From NCBI GenBank assembly GCA_037143335.1, contig JBAWZA010000003.1:115679-179678 (forward strand): a DNA stretch of 64,000 nucleotides, in the 5' to 3' direction. This document shows, in pieces, positions 62,214 through 64,000 of this stretch. This stretch comes from PALSA-1296 sp037143335 (lineage in GTDB: Bacteria > Bacteroidota > Ignavibacteria > Palsa-1295). How positions within the stretch are numbered: position 1 is the stretch's first letter; each line of letters opens with the position of its first letter. Below the pieces are notes generated by a model that saw nothing but the letters and a program-made list of their open reading frames with translations, was not told the DNA's origin and did no database searches. Made by a program: the position numbers and the translations under genes.

Positions 62214-63512
62214 TTAGCTCGACATACTCCGCAAGAACTCTTTATTGGTTTTCGTGCCGCGCATTTTTTCGAGGAGGAATTCCATGGCATCAACCGGATT
62301 GAGATCAGAAAGTAATTTTCTGAGAATGTAAATGCGGTTGAGTTCATCAGCACTGAGGAGAAGCTCTTCTTTTCTGGTACCAGACATATTCACATTGATA
62401 GCTGGGAAGATTCTGCGATCAGCTAATTTTCTATCGAGCATGATCTCCATATTTCCTGTACCCTTGAATTCTTCAAAGATCACTTCGTCCATACGCGAAC
62501 CTGTTTCGACAAGTGCAGTTGCAATGATCGTCAGCGATCCACCTTCTTCGATATTTCTGGCCGCGCCAAAAAATCTTTTTGGTTTATGCAGTGCGTTTGC
62601 ATCAACACCACCCGAGAGAATTTTCCCTGAGTGAGGAGTAACGGTGTTATGCGCACGCGCAAGACGAGTAATCGAATCGAGTAACACCACAACATCCTGC
62701 TTTGCTTCGACCAAGCGCTTGGCTTTTTCGATGACCATTTCCGCAACCTGCACGTGACGCTCTGGCGGTTCATCGAACGTAGAGGCAACAACTTCAGCGC
62801 GGACAGAGCGCTCCATGTCAGTAACTTCCTCTGGACGTTCGTCAATCAAAAGTACGATCAGCTTTACCTCCGGATGATTTCGTACAATTGAGTTCGCAAT
62901 TTTTTGGAGAATAATCGTCTTACCCGATTTCGGTTGAGACACGATCAGTCCGCGTTGGCCCTTGCCGATTGGACTGACAATATCCATGATACGCATCGAG
63001 TACTCACCAGGTGAGGTCTCGAGTATGATCTGCTTGTTCGGATAGAGTGGTGTGAGATTATCAAACAGCGGACGTTCGCGTACGTACTCACTCGGCTGAT
63101 AATTGATCTTATCAACCTTGACGAGTGCAAAAAATCTTTCCCCCGCTTTTGGCGGTCTCACAGTGCCTTCGACTGTGTCGCCTGTACGAAGGTTAAATTT
63201 CTTTACCTGTGATGGAGATACGTAGATATCATCAGCTGACGATAAATAATTATAATCAGATGAACGTAGGAAGCCGTAGCCATCGGGCAAGAGTTCGAGA
63301 ACTCCAGAAGCAGGCCTGCTTCCTTCGTCCTCATCTTGCTTGCCTCCAACGGATACTCCTTTGTGTGTAGAACTCTGCTGGGAATCGGCTTCCAATATCT
63401 TGAAAATCAGGTCCTGCTTGCGCAAATCTTGGAAACCGTCGATACCGAACTTTTTAGCAAGTTCATTAAGCTCGATAATCTTTTTTGACTTTAATTCAAC
63501 TGGATTTAACAT
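62214..63512 (-). CDS. rho: transcription termination factor Rho
   Basis: Hexameric RNA helicase, 432 residues. A helical N-terminal Rho_N (1-42) is followed by a Ser/Gly/Glu-rich linker (42-66), an OB-fold RNA-binding domain (about 68-140, GYGFLRS) and the ATPase with Walker A SQPKSGKT (192-199), Walker B VVVLLDSITRLARA and the Q-loop/R-loop segment ILSGGVDANAL. Size fits non-extended Rho. Its presence means that many intergenic ends here may be Rho-dependent. Confidence 0.96.
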   Translation of the reverse strand: MLNPVELKSKKIIELNELAKKFGIDGFQDLRKQDLIFKILEADSQQSSTHKGVSVGGKQDEDEGSRPASGVLELLPDGYGFLRSSDYNYLSSADDIYVSPSQVKKFNLRTGDTVEGTVRPPKAGERFFALVKVDKINYQPSEYVRERPLFDNLTPLYPNKQIILETSPGEYSMRIMDIVSPIGKGQRGLIVSQPKSGKTIILQKIANSIVRNHPEVKLIVLLIDERPEEVTDMERSVRAEVVASTFDEPPERHVQVAEMVIEKAKRLVEAKQDVVVLLDSITRLARAHNTVTPHSGKILSGGVDANALHKPKRFFGAARNIEEGGSLTIIATALVETGSRMDEVIFEEFKGTGNMEIMLDRKLADRRIFPAINVNMSGTRKEELLLSADELNRIYILRKLLSDLNPVDAMEFLLEKMRGTKTNKEFLRSMSS

Positions 63513-63897
63513 AAAATGTTATGGACAAAAAAACGTAAAAAACAATGAGAATTGACTGCTCTGGGTATCGGGGAATGTTACATACCGAAACCGGTGGATT
63601 CTTCAAGAAACGGGTGCTAAATCGTGGATTATTCTGCCAGCATCATGCTATGTGGACAGAGGAGTAATCGGTAAATACGTCTTTCTTGAGGAAGTTGCTC
63701 TTATTGGTACTACAAATATACGACAGAAAATCAGGTTTGTTGCAAAAAATGGGAATTAGGGCATTGGGGTCAACTAAGCATCGGTCTAAAACATCTCATA
63801 GATTTGGAACTAATAAATCTAGCTCTCAGGTTACAATAGTGCATTTACTCCATTAATTATTCGTGCTATCTTTTTCGTTGCATCATTACGTAACAAC
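63513..63897. other. non-coding stretch upstream of rho
   Basis: No protein-like frame on either strand. It probably holds the rho leader and promoter on the minus strand and, if the frame at 63898 is real, its promoter on the plus strand. No hairpin with a T-run, tRNA or repeat was seen. Confidence 0.6.
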
Positions 63898-64000
63898 ATG
63901 CAATCAAATGAACATACTACCCCCCCCACCCCCGCAAAAACAAATCCAGAAAAACCCCCCAACCCCACAAACACAAACCCAAAAATAAAAGACACGGCAC
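63898..64000 (+). CDS. possible partial CDS with low-complexity N-terminus (truncated by window end)
   Basis: ATG at 63898 opens a frame to the window end (34 codons) rich in P, T, N and K (MQSNEHTTPPTPAKT...). The DNA from about 63918 is almost free of G and T (long C and A runs), unlike the rest of the window. It may be the start of a real protein with a disordered N-terminus, or low-quality sequence near a contig end. No homology can be judged. Confidence 0.3.
   Translation, partial: MQSNEHTTPPTPAKTNPEKPPNPTNTNPKIKDTA

Noticed and set aside
1..64000. CRISPR array, prophage, integrase or insertion sequence
   Set aside because: No regularly spaced direct repeats, no transposase or integrase motifs and no phage-type genes were found on either strand.

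Overview
The window reads as a chromosome segment of a diderm bacterium of the Bacteroidota/Chlorobiota (FCB) group, most likely a Chlorobiota-type lineage such as Ignavibacteria or Kapabacteria; the placement is an inference. The pointers are two secreted proteins with type IX secretion (T9SS) C-terminal sorting domains, a TonB-dependent receptor with an N-terminal CarboxypepD-like domain, a SecA with the long insertion usual in this group, and a Rieske/cytochrome b pair with no cytochrome c1 or f gene. About 50 protein genes are supported, nearly all on the minus strand, plus one tRNA-Pro(GGG).

Layout from left to right. 1-7.2 kb: the start of an RND efflux pump cut by the window edge, a surface-polysaccharide group (HAD phosphatase, undecaprenyl-phosphate sugar transferase, GT4 glycosyltransferase) and an Asp-box propeller with a T9SS tail. 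7.3-16.4 kb: trxB, queG (carrying an in-frame palindromic REP pair), a metallo-hydrolase, tRNA-Pro, a ligase-associated exonuclease, a DUF2007 protein, mdh, a lipoprotein and a DprE1-like oxidase coupled to an SDR. 16.4-23.2 kb: a TonB receptor and a 1293-residue T9SS protein built from a duplicated module. 23.3-32.8 kb: trxA, dnaE, a YncE-like propeller, livF, livG, gcvT and divergent mlaE-mlaF.

32.8-37.7 kb: three unrecognised envelope genes, an inner-membrane-anchored periplasmic protein with GldM-like topology followed by two homologous predicted outer-membrane barrels. This is the best candidate for an undescribed system. 37.8-43.2 kb: riboflavin synthase, a Gfo/Idh/MocA oxidoreductase, a small lipoprotein and an M1-type peptidase fused to a predicted outer-membrane barrel. 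43.4-53.3 kb: a long co-directional run (fabI, a thioredoxin-like/TPR protein, aldehyde dehydrogenase, Rieske, cytochrome b, two very small proteins, an exported TldD, TldE, an aminotransferase). 53.4-63.5 kb: a secreted protein, DUF1015, era, a solute-binding lipoprotein, secA, ppx and rho. The last 0.5 kb is non-coding except for a possible truncated reading frame in a C/A-rich tail.

Most genes are housekeeping (replication, secretion, respiration, cofactor and lipid synthesis) mixed with envelope and surface functions. I saw no CRISPR array, prophage, insertion sequence or integrase. Several systems are only partly present here (LivFG without permeases, MlaEF without MlaD, the exonuclease without its ligase), which fits a lineage with dispersed operons.
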